Part shown: positions 51,354 through 61,300 of the stretch, piece after piece
Layout: the number at the start of each line of letters is the position of its first letter
Position numbering within the stretch: position 1 is the first letter of the stretch
NCBI GenBank assembly: GCA_009775705.1
Contig: VSQE01000002.1
Location: 14,380 to 78,379, forward strand
Source of the DNA: Prevotellamassilia sp.
GTDB lineage: Bacteria; Bacteroidota; Bacteroidia; Bacteroidales; Bacteroidaceae
Direction of reading: 5' to 3'
Length of the DNA: 64,000 nt
The notes under the pieces: model-generated
Told to the model about the DNA's origin: nothing
The model's input: only the letters and a program-made list of their open reading frames with translations
The model's database searches: none
Made by a program: the position numbers and the translations under genes

Positions 51354-54300
51354 ATGATACGAAAAGCAATCAGAAAGATGGCTTTGGGAATAGTCCTCGG
51401 CATCGTCCCGCTCACAGGCGGTGCCCAGACGGCAGTCCCGTCTTTCAAAAGCCCGTTATGGATTTCAGGGAGCAGCATCCGACAGGCCGAGAGCCACAAC
51501 CAAGGCACCTGTACCGTCCGTCTGCTGAAAGACGAACCGGTAACGGTTACCAGCGAATTTCCTTGGGTAACTCCCTCGGTGGACGGACAGGACATAACAC
51601 TGACCTATACCGGAAATCAGGCTGCCGGCTGGCGCAATTCGCGCATCTATATCAAGCGCGCATCGGAAACAGGAAACGCCACGCTCGTCTTCGGACAGCC
51701 GGGCCACCCGCTCACACAGGAAGCTACCGAAGGCCATACGCTTGTCAGGCCCGCCGCCGCTTCGGACAACACGCACCAAGGCAGCAGCGATGTCTCTCTG
51801 ACCCTTGACGATAACCCCGCCACCATCTACCACAGCAGTTGGAACGGATTCGACCCTGCGGACGAAACGGCATGGCCGGTACTGGTCTACGACTTCAACA
51901 AGCCGCAGCTGATTGATTTTATCAACTACATCCCGCGTAGCGGCGGAGGCAACGGCAGCTTCGGCCTGGTGGACATCTATTACCGCACCAACGGAGCGGC
52001 CGACTATGTCCTGATGGGGCAATACGATCTGGGCATGGGCAGCTCGCCCAGCCGCATCCCTACCGTAAACGGTGCCGGCGTGAACGTGGAATCCTTCAAG
52101 TTTGTGGTGCGCACGGGAGCCTGCAACGACAAACAGGGAAAATGCTATGCCTCGTGCGCCGAAATGCAGTTTCTGGCCGCCGGCCGCGACTGGACCCGGA
52201 CCGTTCCTTCCGGAGCCGAGGCCAACTCCGCGCAACCGGGACGCGAAATAGAAAAATCCTTCGACAACGACATCGGAACCAATTGGCATACGGCCTGGGG
52301 GAGCAACCGTTTCACCGTATCGGAAAGCAATCCGGCCGTCATCACCTATCATTTCAACACCCCGCAATACATCCGTGCCGTCAACTACCTGCCGCAACAG
52401 GGCGAGGCAACCTCGCAGAACGGCAAAGCCAACGGCCGCTTCGGGCTGGTGGACATCTCCTACCGGCAAGGTGGAGAGAATATCCGGCTGGGCAGTTTCG
52501 ACTTCGGAGAGAATGGCGACTCCACCAAAATATATTTCGGGAAAAACGGAACGGAAGGCATCACCGACATCAGTTTTTCCGTCAAAAGCGGCTACGGCGG
52601 TTTCGCCCACTGCGCCGAGATGTGGTTCTACACCTCAGCACCCTTCAGCGAGGCGGCACCGGACCCCGACTACGAAAAATTCAGTTCACCGCTCCTGACC
52701 GAACTGAAGCCGGGCACAACACAGGCCGACGTAGATGACATCAAGGATCCCTTCCTGCGCGAACTGGCGCAGCAAATGCTGGACGGCACCTACAGCAGCG
52801 AGGGACGTGTCTCGTCCCACGAACCCCTGAAATCGGTGCAGGACCTTTCTGCCGAATGGAAAACACCGGGCAAGTTCTACGACCAAGTGCAGGGAGCCAC
52901 CGGCATCATGGTGGGAAAAGGGAAAATCGTGGTGGCCTGCGAGGGCATCCCCGATGACAGACTGGGAATGGAACTGCGCGTCATCGGATGGACCGTACCC
53001 GAAGGAGAGTATTTTCGCAGCGAGAGCTTCACACTGCACAACGGTTTGAACGTTCTGGAGAAGACTTCTGACTGGAACGGGCTGGCCTACGTATGTAACT
53101 ACAACACCGCAGGACTGGGCACTGCCGGAGACATCAAGGTACACATCATCAACGGCAGCGTGAACGGAATCCTCACTCCCGACAAAACCAACGAGGAACT
53201 ACAACGGATCCTCGACAACTCCTGCTACAGCACCATCGACCTGATGGGCGAACGCGTCCACTCCGTATGGGAGGTCAACGCCCTGAAAACCTACACCAAA
53301 GGACAATACGTCCGCTACATAAACGTGCTCGACCAGCTCATCAAATGGGAACACGAACTTGTGGGCTTCGAGAAATACGGTCTTGTGCCTAAGAACAAGA
53401 CAATGGCATACGTCAACTATAACTACTATATGTATCAGGGAGGCTTCGGGGTCACCTTCAAATACGACACGCAGAATCTCGTATGCAACCCCGACGTGCT
53501 CATTGCCGACCATCCGGGCAGCAACGACGACATGATCTGGGGCCTCTCGCACGAATGGGGACACCAGCACCAGATGCATCCCTACTTTTCCTGGGGAGGA
53601 CTGGGCGAGGTCTCCAACAACATGAACTCCGCCTATAACGTGCTGCACATGGGTTACTACGACAGTGCCGGACGCATCCGCGGCGGACGTATCACCTTCC
53701 TGAACAACTGCTTCGCTACGGAACAATCCGACAGGATGAACGGCACCGTAAGCGGCAACAGAAGACGGGCCTACGAAAATTCCCGGCAGGCAAATACCGT
53801 GTTCCGCTTTCCCAAGCTCAAGGCCGTGGCCGAGGAGATGAGCGACTCCGTCATCACCGCGCTCACCGACCACGGAAACGGCGTGACGGTGAATCCCGAC
53901 AAGGCGGTCTCAGTCCACGAGCTGGACGTCATCGGCACTTTCAACGCATTCTTCATGCTCCACAACTACATGTCCGAAACACTGAAAGACACCGACTTCA
54001 CCCCTGACCTCTACGAAATGCTGCGCAGCACGGAAGAAGGCACCCGGGCCTTCCCCGACGGCTGGAACGACAAGTATGCACTGCTCGCCGCCGCACAAAA
54101 CGGCGTGACGGGCAAGGCCGCGTCCTTCAAGGAAAAATACCCTGCCTCGGCATGGGCCGACTGCATTGACGAGAAGAGCAACCGCTTTGAAAACACCGTG
54201 CCGTTCATCCTGAACTACGCACGCAAGGCCTCCATCCGCGCGGGCATCAACCTCTACCCCTATTTCGAACAATGGGGTTTCTTCCGCACGATCGCCATGT

Positions 54301-54485
54301 ACATCGACGACTACGGCAACTACGGATATGCCCTGACGAAAGAGATGCAAGAAGAGTTCAAGGCTGATATGGAAGCCCTGAATCTGAAAACCCTCAGTGC
54401 CGAAGACATTGAGAACATCGCCAACACGGAATATCCTACCTACCCTGTCCCCGAGTTCTCCAACGAACCGAAAACCGCCCAATAA
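51354..54485 (+). CDS. Secreted M60-like (mucinase-type) metallopeptidase with two F5/8-type domains
   Basis: 1043 residues. Signal peptide about 1-26 (ending TGGAQT). A BACON-like beta-sandwich (about 35-115) is followed by two discoidin-like carbohydrate-binding domains (about 120-280 and 285-430, both ending in SCAEMQF- or HCAEMWF-type segments). The M60/enhancin-like peptidase domain has H733-E-W-G-H737 and a glutamate at E752 (LGEVSNN), the zincin motif HExxH-x-E of this family. M60-like enzymes cleave O-glycosylated proteins such as mucins. It heads a gene set with a lectin-like protein and an AraC regulator. The protein ends without the sorting-type tail of the other exported enzymes. 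Confidence 0.93.
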   Translation: MIRKAIRKMALGIVLGIVPLTGGAQTAVPSFKSPLWISGSSIRQAESHNQGTCTVRLLKDEPVTVTSEFPWVTPSVDGQDITLTYTGNQAAGWRNSRIYIKRASETGNATLVFGQPGHPLTQEATEGHTLVRPAAASDNTHQGSSDVSLTLDDNPATIYHSSWNGFDPADETAWPVLVYDFNKPQLIDFINYIPRSGGGNGSFGLVDIYYRTNGAADYVLMGQYDLGMGSSPSRIPTVNGAGVNVESFKFVVRTGACNDKQGKCYASCAEMQFLAAGRDWTRTVPSGAEANSAQPGREIEKSFDNDIGTNWHTAWGSNRFTVSESNPAVITYHFNTPQYIRAVNYLPQQGEATSQNGKANGRFGLVDISYRQGGENIRLGSFDFGENGDSTKIYFGKNGTEGITDISFSVKSGYGGFAHCAEMWFYTSAPFSEAAPDPDYEKFSSPLLTELKPGTTQADVDDIKDPFLRELAQQMLDGTYSSEGRVSSHEPLKSVQDLSAEWKTPGKFYDQVQGATGIMVGKGKIVVACEGIPDDRLGMELRVIGWTVPEGEYFRSESFTLHNGLNVLEKTSDWNGLAYVCNYNTAGLGTAGDIKVHIINGSVNGILTPDKTNEELQRILDNSCYSTIDLMGERVHSVWEVNALKTYTKGQYVRYINVLDQLIKWEHELVGFEKYGLVPKNKTMAYVNYNYYMYQGGFGVTFKYDTQNLVCNPDVLIADHPGSNDDMIWGLSHEWGHQHQMHPYFSWGGLGEVSNNMNSAYNVLHMGYYDSAGRIRGGRITFLNNCFATEQSDRMNGTVSGNRRRAYENSRQANTVFRFPKLKAVAEEMSDSVITALTDHGNGVTVNPDKAVSVHELDVIGTFNAFFMLHNYMSETLKDTDFTPDLYEMLRSTEEGTRAFPDGWNDKYALLAAAQNGVTGKAASFKEKYPASAWADCIDEKSNRFENTVPFILNYARKASIRAGINLYPYFEQWGFFRTIAMYIDDYGNYGYALTKEMQEEFKADMEALNLKTLSAEDIENIANTEYPTYPVPEFSNEPKTAQ

Positions 54486-54508
54486 TAACCTCACCATCCT
54501 TACCCGAC

Positions 54509-56269
54509 ATGAAAAGAATCCTCATACCGCTACTGGCAATGCTCTTCCTGCTGCTCCCAACCCGAGCTCAGGTGGCCGACCGCGAAAATCTGAGCAACGA
54601 CAAATGTTATCTCCTCACACGCCTGCCGGCACAAGCCGACACCTGCGGAACCGTCTATTATACCGCCGAACAAAACACGGCCTGTGTCAAAGCGGACATC
54701 AGTGAAGACGATAACTGCCGCTGGGCCATCTGGCACCAGGAAAAAGACGATCTATATTTCCTCTACAATCTGGGAGCCGGCCGTTTCCTCTCGGCCGACG
54801 GAACCTCTTGCCCGCTGACAAGCGAGGCTGTCCCCGTGGAGTTGTACTATCTTGAAGAGTGTTCGGCCTGGCTCATCGAGTGCCAAGGGTTCACCGTGGG
54901 GCTCCACCCGAAAAAATCCTTGTCCTCTGCCTTCCTCAGTGACATCTCAGCCAGCGCCGACAACGGATTTCTGTTTTCCATCACCGAAGCCGCACGCACA
55001 CTGACCGAAGAGGAGAAGAACATCATCGGAAACGCTGTCGCAAGCCACCGTCAGGCAACAATACAGGCGCTGCACTCCTTCGTGAAAAAGGCTGAAGCCA
55101 TCGCCGCCGACGGAAAGGACAACTATGCCGGAAACTACGACTGCACCGCCCTGAAAACGGCACTCGAAGAGGCCGACAACAAAACGCTGGAAGAACTGGA
55201 AAATCTCTACACCGCTGCCCGCCGGTCCGGTCTTCCCCAAGCCGGGAAATATTACCGCCTGCGCAACTACGTGCGGCCGGTCCGGAACGCCCTGCTCACC
55301 GTAAAGAAACAAGGAGAGGAATACTATATGATGGCCGAGAACTTCGACAGTGCGGCCCCCGGCAACAGCGGCGACCGCATCGAGGATCTCTGTCTTTTCC
55401 GTCTCGAAGCCACCGACACGGACACCGTGTTCCATATATGTGCCGCAGGACCGGACAAATACTTCGGCGGATCCGGCAACGGCGGGTCCCTGCCTCTGAC
55501 CGACCGCGAGCACTCCGTTTCCTACCGCCTCATAGATCGTCTCGACAAAGGCAGCCGCCTATTCCAGCTCCAGAACGCTGCCCCGCACAATCAGCTCTAC
55601 GTGACCGTCAACGGTGTCAACCGGCTCGTCAGCTACAACCAACAGGAAGATCCCGAACTTTGGTACTTTGAAGAAGTCAGGAACATTGACAACATCCGTA
55701 TCGGAAACTCGGGCTATGCAACGCTCTGCCTGCCCTGCCCCGTAGAACTGCCTGCCGCCGAAGATTTCACGGCATATATCGTGACCGAGGACAAGGACGA
55801 GACCGTTGTGCTCCAGCCGCTCCGCACGGACATCTTGCCGGCCTACACACCTGTTATCCTGTACCGAGAAGCCGGGGCCGGCACTTTCAGCCTGCCCATC
55901 GCATCCGCTGATGCGGAACCTGCCGCCGGAAACTTGCTAAGTGGCACTACTGCCAGGAGCGACCTCACTACCTCCGACTACATTCTGACCAGCAAAAGCA
56001 GCCACGGAGTAGGTCTCTATCTTGTCACTGCAACGAACGACCTCACTCTGGCAGCGAACAAAGCCTATCTGCGCGGCAAATCCGTCACCAAAACGGCAAA
56101 GGCATTCCGTCTGGGCTCCGACAACACCACCACCGGCATCACCGATGCCGCGACAACCACCTCCGCTCAGGAAGATGCCCTTCTCTACGACCTTTCCGGC
56201 CGCCGCACGGACCGACCCGCAAAAGGCATCTTCATCAACACCAAAAGACAAAAAGTACTGATCCGATAA
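54509..56269 (+). CDS. Secreted lectin-like protein with sorting-type tail
   Basis: 586 residues. Signal peptide about 1-20 (LIPLLAMLFLLLPTRAQ). Residues about 25-160 and 250-390 look like two ricin-B-like or RICIN-type beta-trefoils (CRWAIWHQEKDDLYFLYNLG; LFQLQNAAPHNQLYVTVNG) around a helical insert (about 165-240). The C-terminus (LLYDLSGRRTDR, KGIFINTKRQKVLIR) resembles the tails of the GH20 and GH16 enzymes. No catalytic motif is seen; it may bind glycans. It is 23 bases downstream of the M60 gene, so probably cotranscribed. The exact fold is a guess. Confidence 0.8.
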   Translation: MKRILIPLLAMLFLLLPTRAQVADRENLSNDKCYLLTRLPAQADTCGTVYYTAEQNTACVKADISEDDNCRWAIWHQEKDDLYFLYNLGAGRFLSADGTSCPLTSEAVPVELYYLEECSAWLIECQGFTVGLHPKKSLSSAFLSDISASADNGFLFSITEAARTLTEEEKNIIGNAVASHRQATIQALHSFVKKAEAIAADGKDNYAGNYDCTALKTALEEADNKTLEELENLYTAARRSGLPQAGKYYRLRNYVRPVRNALLTVKKQGEEYYMMAENFDSAAPGNSGDRIEDLCLFRLEATDTDTVFHICAAGPDKYFGGSGNGGSLPLTDREHSVSYRLIDRLDKGSRLFQLQNAAPHNQLYVTVNGVNRLVSYNQQEDPELWYFEEVRNIDNIRIGNSGYATLCLPCPVELPAAEDFTAYIVTEDKDETVVLQPLRTDILPAYTPVILYREAGAGTFSLPIASADAEPAAGNLLSGTTARSDLTTSDYILTSKSSHGVGLYLVTATNDLTLAANKAYLRGKSVTKTAKAFRLGSDNTTTGITDAATTTSAQEDALLYDLSGRRTDRPAKGIFINTKRQKVLIR

Positions 56270-56278
56270 AAAGCACTA

Positions 56279-57115
56279 ATGACCTCTGAACAAAACAAGC
56301 CGATGAAGCTCATTTTCAACTACAACGATGTCTTTTTCAGCTTCTACTACGACAATGCGGGCGGCTGCACCCACCGCTCGCGCGAATATGCCGTCAACTA
56401 CGTCTACTCCGGCCGGATGACACTCGACAACGGCAAGGAACAGATCCACGTGGAGAAAGGCGAATGCGTGTTCATCCCCCGCGACCACCGCACCACGCTC
56501 TACAAACAGCCCCACAACGGAGAACGCTACTGCGGCATCTACCTGATGTTCACCCGTCATTTTCTGCGCGAGATGTATAACCTGTCCGGAAAATGGAACA
56601 TCGCCGCCGACACACCGAAACTCGAGGTCCGCGCGATGAAACTGCCCCGCACCGCGGAACTGGCCAGCCTCTTCGCATCCATGACTCCCTTTTTCGATCC
56701 CTCGGTAAAACCAAGCGATGACTTCATGCAGCTGAAACTTCAGGAAGGCCTGCTCGCCCTGTTGCACATCGACCCACGCTTCGCTCCCACACTTTTCGAC
56801 TTCAACGAACCGTGGAAAATCGACATCCTCGATTTCCTGAACCGGAACTACATGTACGAGTTCACCATCAAGGATCTGGCCCATTACACGGGACGCAGCC
56901 TCGCCACCTTCAAACGCGATTTCCGGAAGATAAGCGAACTGACCCCTGAGAAATGGCTCATCCGAAAACGCCTGGAAGTAGCCTACGAGAAAATAGCAAA
57001 AGAAAAAAAGAAAGTAACGGAAATCTATGCCGAAGTGGGTTTCAAAAACCTTTCCCATTTTTCCACCGCCTTCAAAAGGCAATACGGCATCACGCCGGGC
57101 GCTGTCCGGAACTGA
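56279..57115 (+). CDS. AraC-family transcriptional regulator
   Basis: 278 residues. The N-terminal cupin-like sensor (about 10-110, including SGRMTLDNGKEQIHVEKGEC) is followed by a C-terminal double helix-turn-helix (about 178-278): FTIKDLAHYTGRSLATFKRD and VTEIYAEVGFKNLSHFSTAF, then KRQYGITPGAVR. It starts 9 bases after the secreted protein gene, so it is probably in the M60 operon and may respond to a small ligand. Its targets are unknown. Confidence 0.94.
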   Translation: MTSEQNKPMKLIFNYNDVFFSFYYDNAGGCTHRSREYAVNYVYSGRMTLDNGKEQIHVEKGECVFIPRDHRTTLYKQPHNGERYCGIYLMFTRHFLREMYNLSGKWNIAADTPKLEVRAMKLPRTAELASLFASMTPFFDPSVKPSDDFMQLKLQEGLLALLHIDPRFAPTLFDFNEPWKIDILDFLNRNYMYEFTIKDLAHYTGRSLATFKRDFRKISELTPEKWLIRKRLEVAYEKIAKEKKKVTEIYAEVGFKNLSHFSTAFKRQYGITPGAVRN

Positions 57116-57140
57116 CCGCATGAGCAAAACAGAAGTACCC

Positions 57141-57170
57141 GGAAAAGGCCGCCATCCAGCGGCCTTTTCC
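57141..57170 (+). terminator. Intrinsic terminator after the AraC gene
   Basis: GGAAAAGGCCGC (57141-57152) pairs with GCGGCCTTTTCC (57159-57170). The rest of the gap to 57315 holds nothing I can name. Confidence 0.85.
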
Positions 57171-57315
57171 GTTTGGAACGCCGCGTGCGGCACACACGGA
57201 AAGAGAAGAAGTTACAAAAAAGATTAATAATGAAGCGGAGGAAGCCGCTATCTCGTTTTTTTGCGCTTCCTTTGCATCATACAGATAGGCTGCATTCGGC
57301 AATCTGCAAGTAAAC

Positions 57316-57344
57316 TTGCATTGCGTTCATTTGCACTATCTTTG
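57316..57344 (+). promoter_or_regulatory. Promoter of the second ybhN-like gene
   Basis: TTG (57316-57318), 18 bases, TATCTTTG (57337-57344), then CAG. The gene starts 29 bases later at a GTG. Confidence 0.7.
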
Positions 57345-57373
57345 CAGAAAACACCCGCACCGCAGCAGTCCCA

Positions 57374-58371
57374 GTGAGCAAAAAACTGAAGAACATATTC
57401 ATCATCACACTCCCCACTCTTTTAGGAGCCGCCCTGACGGGCTGGCTGTACCGGGACTTCGACTTCGGTCCCGTCTGGCATATCTTCAGAGTACGCGACA
57501 ACTACGTGTGGATTCTTCTCACCCTGTTCTTCGGTGTGGCGGCCAACGTCCTGCGGGCTTTCCGTTGGCGCATGCTGCTCGGCAGCGCCGGTATAGGTCT
57601 GAGGCGCCGGCGCGCCGTGGAACTGGTGTTCATCTCCTATCTCGTCAACAGTGTCACGCCCCGGCTGGGCGAGGTGGTCCGCGCACTGCTGGCGGGCCGC
57701 GGCGACGCCACAGTCTCGACAAAAGCGCTGGGCACCGTAGTGACGGAAAAAGCGGCCGACGTGGTCTGCCTGCTACTGGTGGCCGGTCTGGCCGTAGCGT
57801 TGCGGCCAGATGAGACCCTGCGTCTGGCCCACAGCGTACAGGCCGCACTGGGCCGGATTATGCCCTCGGGCCTGCTCATCGCAGCCCTCGCCGGCATCGC
57901 CGTGCTGACGACACTGGCCTTGCCGCGCATTCGCCGCCTGCACCGGCTGTTCTCCGAACTGTGGCAAGGTATCTCTGCCATTGCCCGCCTGCAAAAACCG
58001 TGGGAGTTCGCCGGTCTGTGCGCCGCCATCTGGCTGTGCAACTTCATGCAGCTTTTCCTGCTCCTTCCCTGCTACGAGGCCCTCTCCGGTCTGGGACCTG
58101 CGGATGCACTGTATCTCTTTACCGCGGCCAGCGTGGGAGCCTTGTTTCCCACCCCGGGCGGTGCGGGGCCGTGGCAAGAACACTCACGGGAGTATATTCC
58201 ATAAACGGGGCCGTGGCAAAATCGTTCGCCCTGGTGACGCACGGACTGAAAACGGCACTCGTCATGCTGCTGGGCCTCCTGGCCGGCCTCACCTACTATC
58301 AGGAGGTGGTGGCATGGGTATGGAATAATCATCGGCCGGACCATAAAAATACCGAAAATCTAAAAAACTGA
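57374..58371 (+). pseudogene. Second YbhN/UPF0104-family protein, frameshifted near the C-terminus
   Basis: The GTG at 57374 begins a frame with the same motifs as the paralogue at 31594: VLRAFRWRML, TPRLGEVVRALL, LGTVVTEKAADVV and PTPGGAGPW near residue 262. Just after GPW (about 58170-58185) the frame runs into the stop at 58204. The expected C-terminus (TLTGVYSINGAVAKSFALV, THGLKTALVMLLG) continues in the neighbouring frame to 58371, which corresponds to a one-base deletion. The full product would be about 330 residues. It is either a recent pseudogene or a sequence error; the rest is intact. It is 9 bases upstream of the macroglobulin gene. Confidence 0.85.
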
Positions 58372-58380
58372 CCTACAGAT

Positions 58381-61300
58381 ATGAAGAAATTGATGTTTTC
58401 CCTGTGTTTCCTTCTGCTCCCGCTGACCGGAGCAATGGCACAAACCTATGACGCGCTGTGGAAGGAAGCGGAAACGGCAGCCGGGAAGGACCATCCCCAG
58501 ACTGCCCTGACGTTTGTGGACAAGGTGTACCGCAAGGCCCTCGACGAAGGCAACGACGGACAATTGCTGCGGGCCATGCTGTCGCGCCGGCTGCTGAACG
58601 AGGAGCTCTCGCCCGACAGCGGCCACGTTTCTCTGGAACGCATGGAAGCAGCTCTGCAGCAGGAAAAGCGCCCCGCCATGAAAGCCGTATGGCATGCAGC
58701 ACTGTCCAAGATATGGGGACAGACACGCCGCGATACCGCCGCCGCGGCAAAAGCCCGCGCCCATCTGACGGCGGCTACACGGGACGTTGCCCTGCTGGGT
58801 GCGACACGCACAACCGATTTTCTGCCCGTGCTGACAAAAGGCGCGGACAGCCGCTTGTATAACGATGACATGCTGAGCCTCATCGGCCGGGACCTGCTCT
58901 TTTCGGACTTTACCAGCCGAGAAGAGAAACAAGACTTTGCCCGCCGCATGATACAATACTACCAGGAGAAGGGCAACCGCTCCGCCGCATTGCTGGCCAC
59001 ACTCGACAGCATCGGCAACGCCGGATCGGGCCTCCCGGACGATGAATGGCAGGCCCTGCTCACCACGGCACAGACCTACGAGGACCTGCCCCTGAACATC
59101 GAAACCTATATCGCCCTCATGGAAGCGCGCCTGCCGTCGGCCGGCGCAGAGGAGGCAGACAGTTGCCGGATGGCACTGGCCCGCCGCGGCGTGGAGCTTT
59201 ACGGAAAAGAGCGGCAGGCCAACTATCTGCGCAATGTCATCGCACGGATGGAACAGCCCTCCCTTCATCTCCGCACGGAATACTCGGCCCTCTATCCAGG
59301 CGAGACATACACCCTCACCCTTGAAGGCCGCAACATACGCAAGGCCTCGCTGCGCCTCACGCGATTAGACGCCACAGCCAACGACACCCGCCTGCAAACA
59401 GGCGACTGGCGGAAAATAAGAAAAATCAGACAGACAAACCCACTCGTCCTGAATCGTGATTTGCCGGCCGCCGCTCCCTGGCACCGACAGAAAGACTCGC
59501 TGCGCCTCACGGCACCGGCACCGGGCGTTTACCTTTGCGAACTGACGGGCAACGGGAAACATCTGGACTATGCATTGCTCTACGTTTCCCGCCTCAAGCC
59601 CCTGACCTATACCCAGCCCGACGGACGGACACGCGTGACCGTGGTGGATGCCAAAAGAGGAACTCCGCTCACCGGAACGTCCCTGACACAAACGAAAGAC
59701 GGACGGCAAATCCGGCAATACGCCGCAGATGCCGACGGCAACATCCTGCTTCCGGCCGATGCGTCCTACGGCAACCGCTGCTATCCCGCCCACGACACGG
59801 ACCGCTATTATCCGGGCTTCAGTCCCGACAGCCGCCCGACAGTTGCCAGAGAACGGGACGAAGCCTATACCGTTCTGGAACTCTTCACAGACCGTGCCAT
59901 CTACCGACCGGGACAAACCGTCCGCTTCGGTGGCATCGCCTATTCGCGTCAGGGCGACAACGTGCAGACCGTGCGTGCCGCCGAGACCACCGTACGCCTC
60001 CTTGATGCCAGCGGCAAGGAGATCGCCTCGCAGAAATGCGTCTCCGATGATTTCGGGACCCTCGGCGGAGAATTTGTCCTGCCGCACGTTCTGCTGCCCG
60101 GCCGGTTCAGCCTGCTGGGCGAACGGCCGGACCGGAGCGGACGTGCCTTCTTCCGTGTGGAAGAATACAAACGGCCCACATTTACCGTAGGCACCACGGT
60201 TCCCGACCTTGCCTATGCCCCGGGCGACACGGTCATAGTGGAAGGTAAGGCCGAGACTTACACCGGCCTGCCCGTAAGCGGCGCAGGGGTGCGCTACCAC
60301 ATCAACGTTCATGCGTTCCCATACCGTGGCAACGCTTCGGAAACGGTTCCCGTCACGGGCGAGACCGTCACGGACAGCGCCGGACACTTCCGCATTCCCG
60401 TATACCTGAAAAAGGAAACCGCAACGGACCGCCGTCCCGGCTTCCCCGACCGCTACCATTACATCGTGACGGCCGATGTGACGGCCGAGAACGGCGAGAC
60501 GGTCTCAACCTCCCAGACCGTTGCCACGGCCAGCCGCAAATCGTGGATCGAAACGTCCTGGCCCGCTTCCGTCTGCAAAGAGAACCTGCCCCAGGTTGTC
60601 GTGCGGCACGTCAACGCCAACGGCCGCAACCTGACGGGACAAGGCAGCTGCACCGTCCTGCAGAACGGCCGCACCGTGGCCGAGACAACCTTCACCAGCG
60701 GCAAGGCCTTCCGCCCCACCATGCTCACGACACTGCCGTCGGGCGAATACGACATCATCAGCCGCATCGGAGGAACGGCTCCCGACACCTGCCGCCTGCT
60801 GCTCTTCTCCGAAACGGATACCCGGCCGTCAGGACCGGCCGTTCTCTGGCAATACGTCCGCCACAGCACCGCCCGCGACAGCGTACACGTCATCATCGGA
60901 TCGCCGCGCGACAGCGTGACTCTCTTCTACGATCTCTATTCCGGCAACGGTATGGCAGAGAGCCGCCGCTTCGTTCTCTCGGACAGCCTGCTGCACTTCC
61001 GTCTCGCCTACCGTCCAGAATACGGCGACGGAGCCACGGCAACCTTCGCCTTTGTCAAGGACGGAAAACTCTACCGCCTCTCCGCCCCTGTAGAGAAGCC
61101 CCGGCCCGACAAACGGCTCTGCCTGCAATGGAGCACCTTCCGCAACCGGCTTGTTCCGGGACAGCAGGAAGAATGGCGCCTGCGGATCACGCATCCCGAC
61201 GGCTCTCCGGCTGAGGCCTCACTGATGGCCCGTCTCTACGATGCCTCTCTCGATGCCTTCGGCAGCAATCCATGGAACGTCTCCCTCTATTTCGGCCGCA

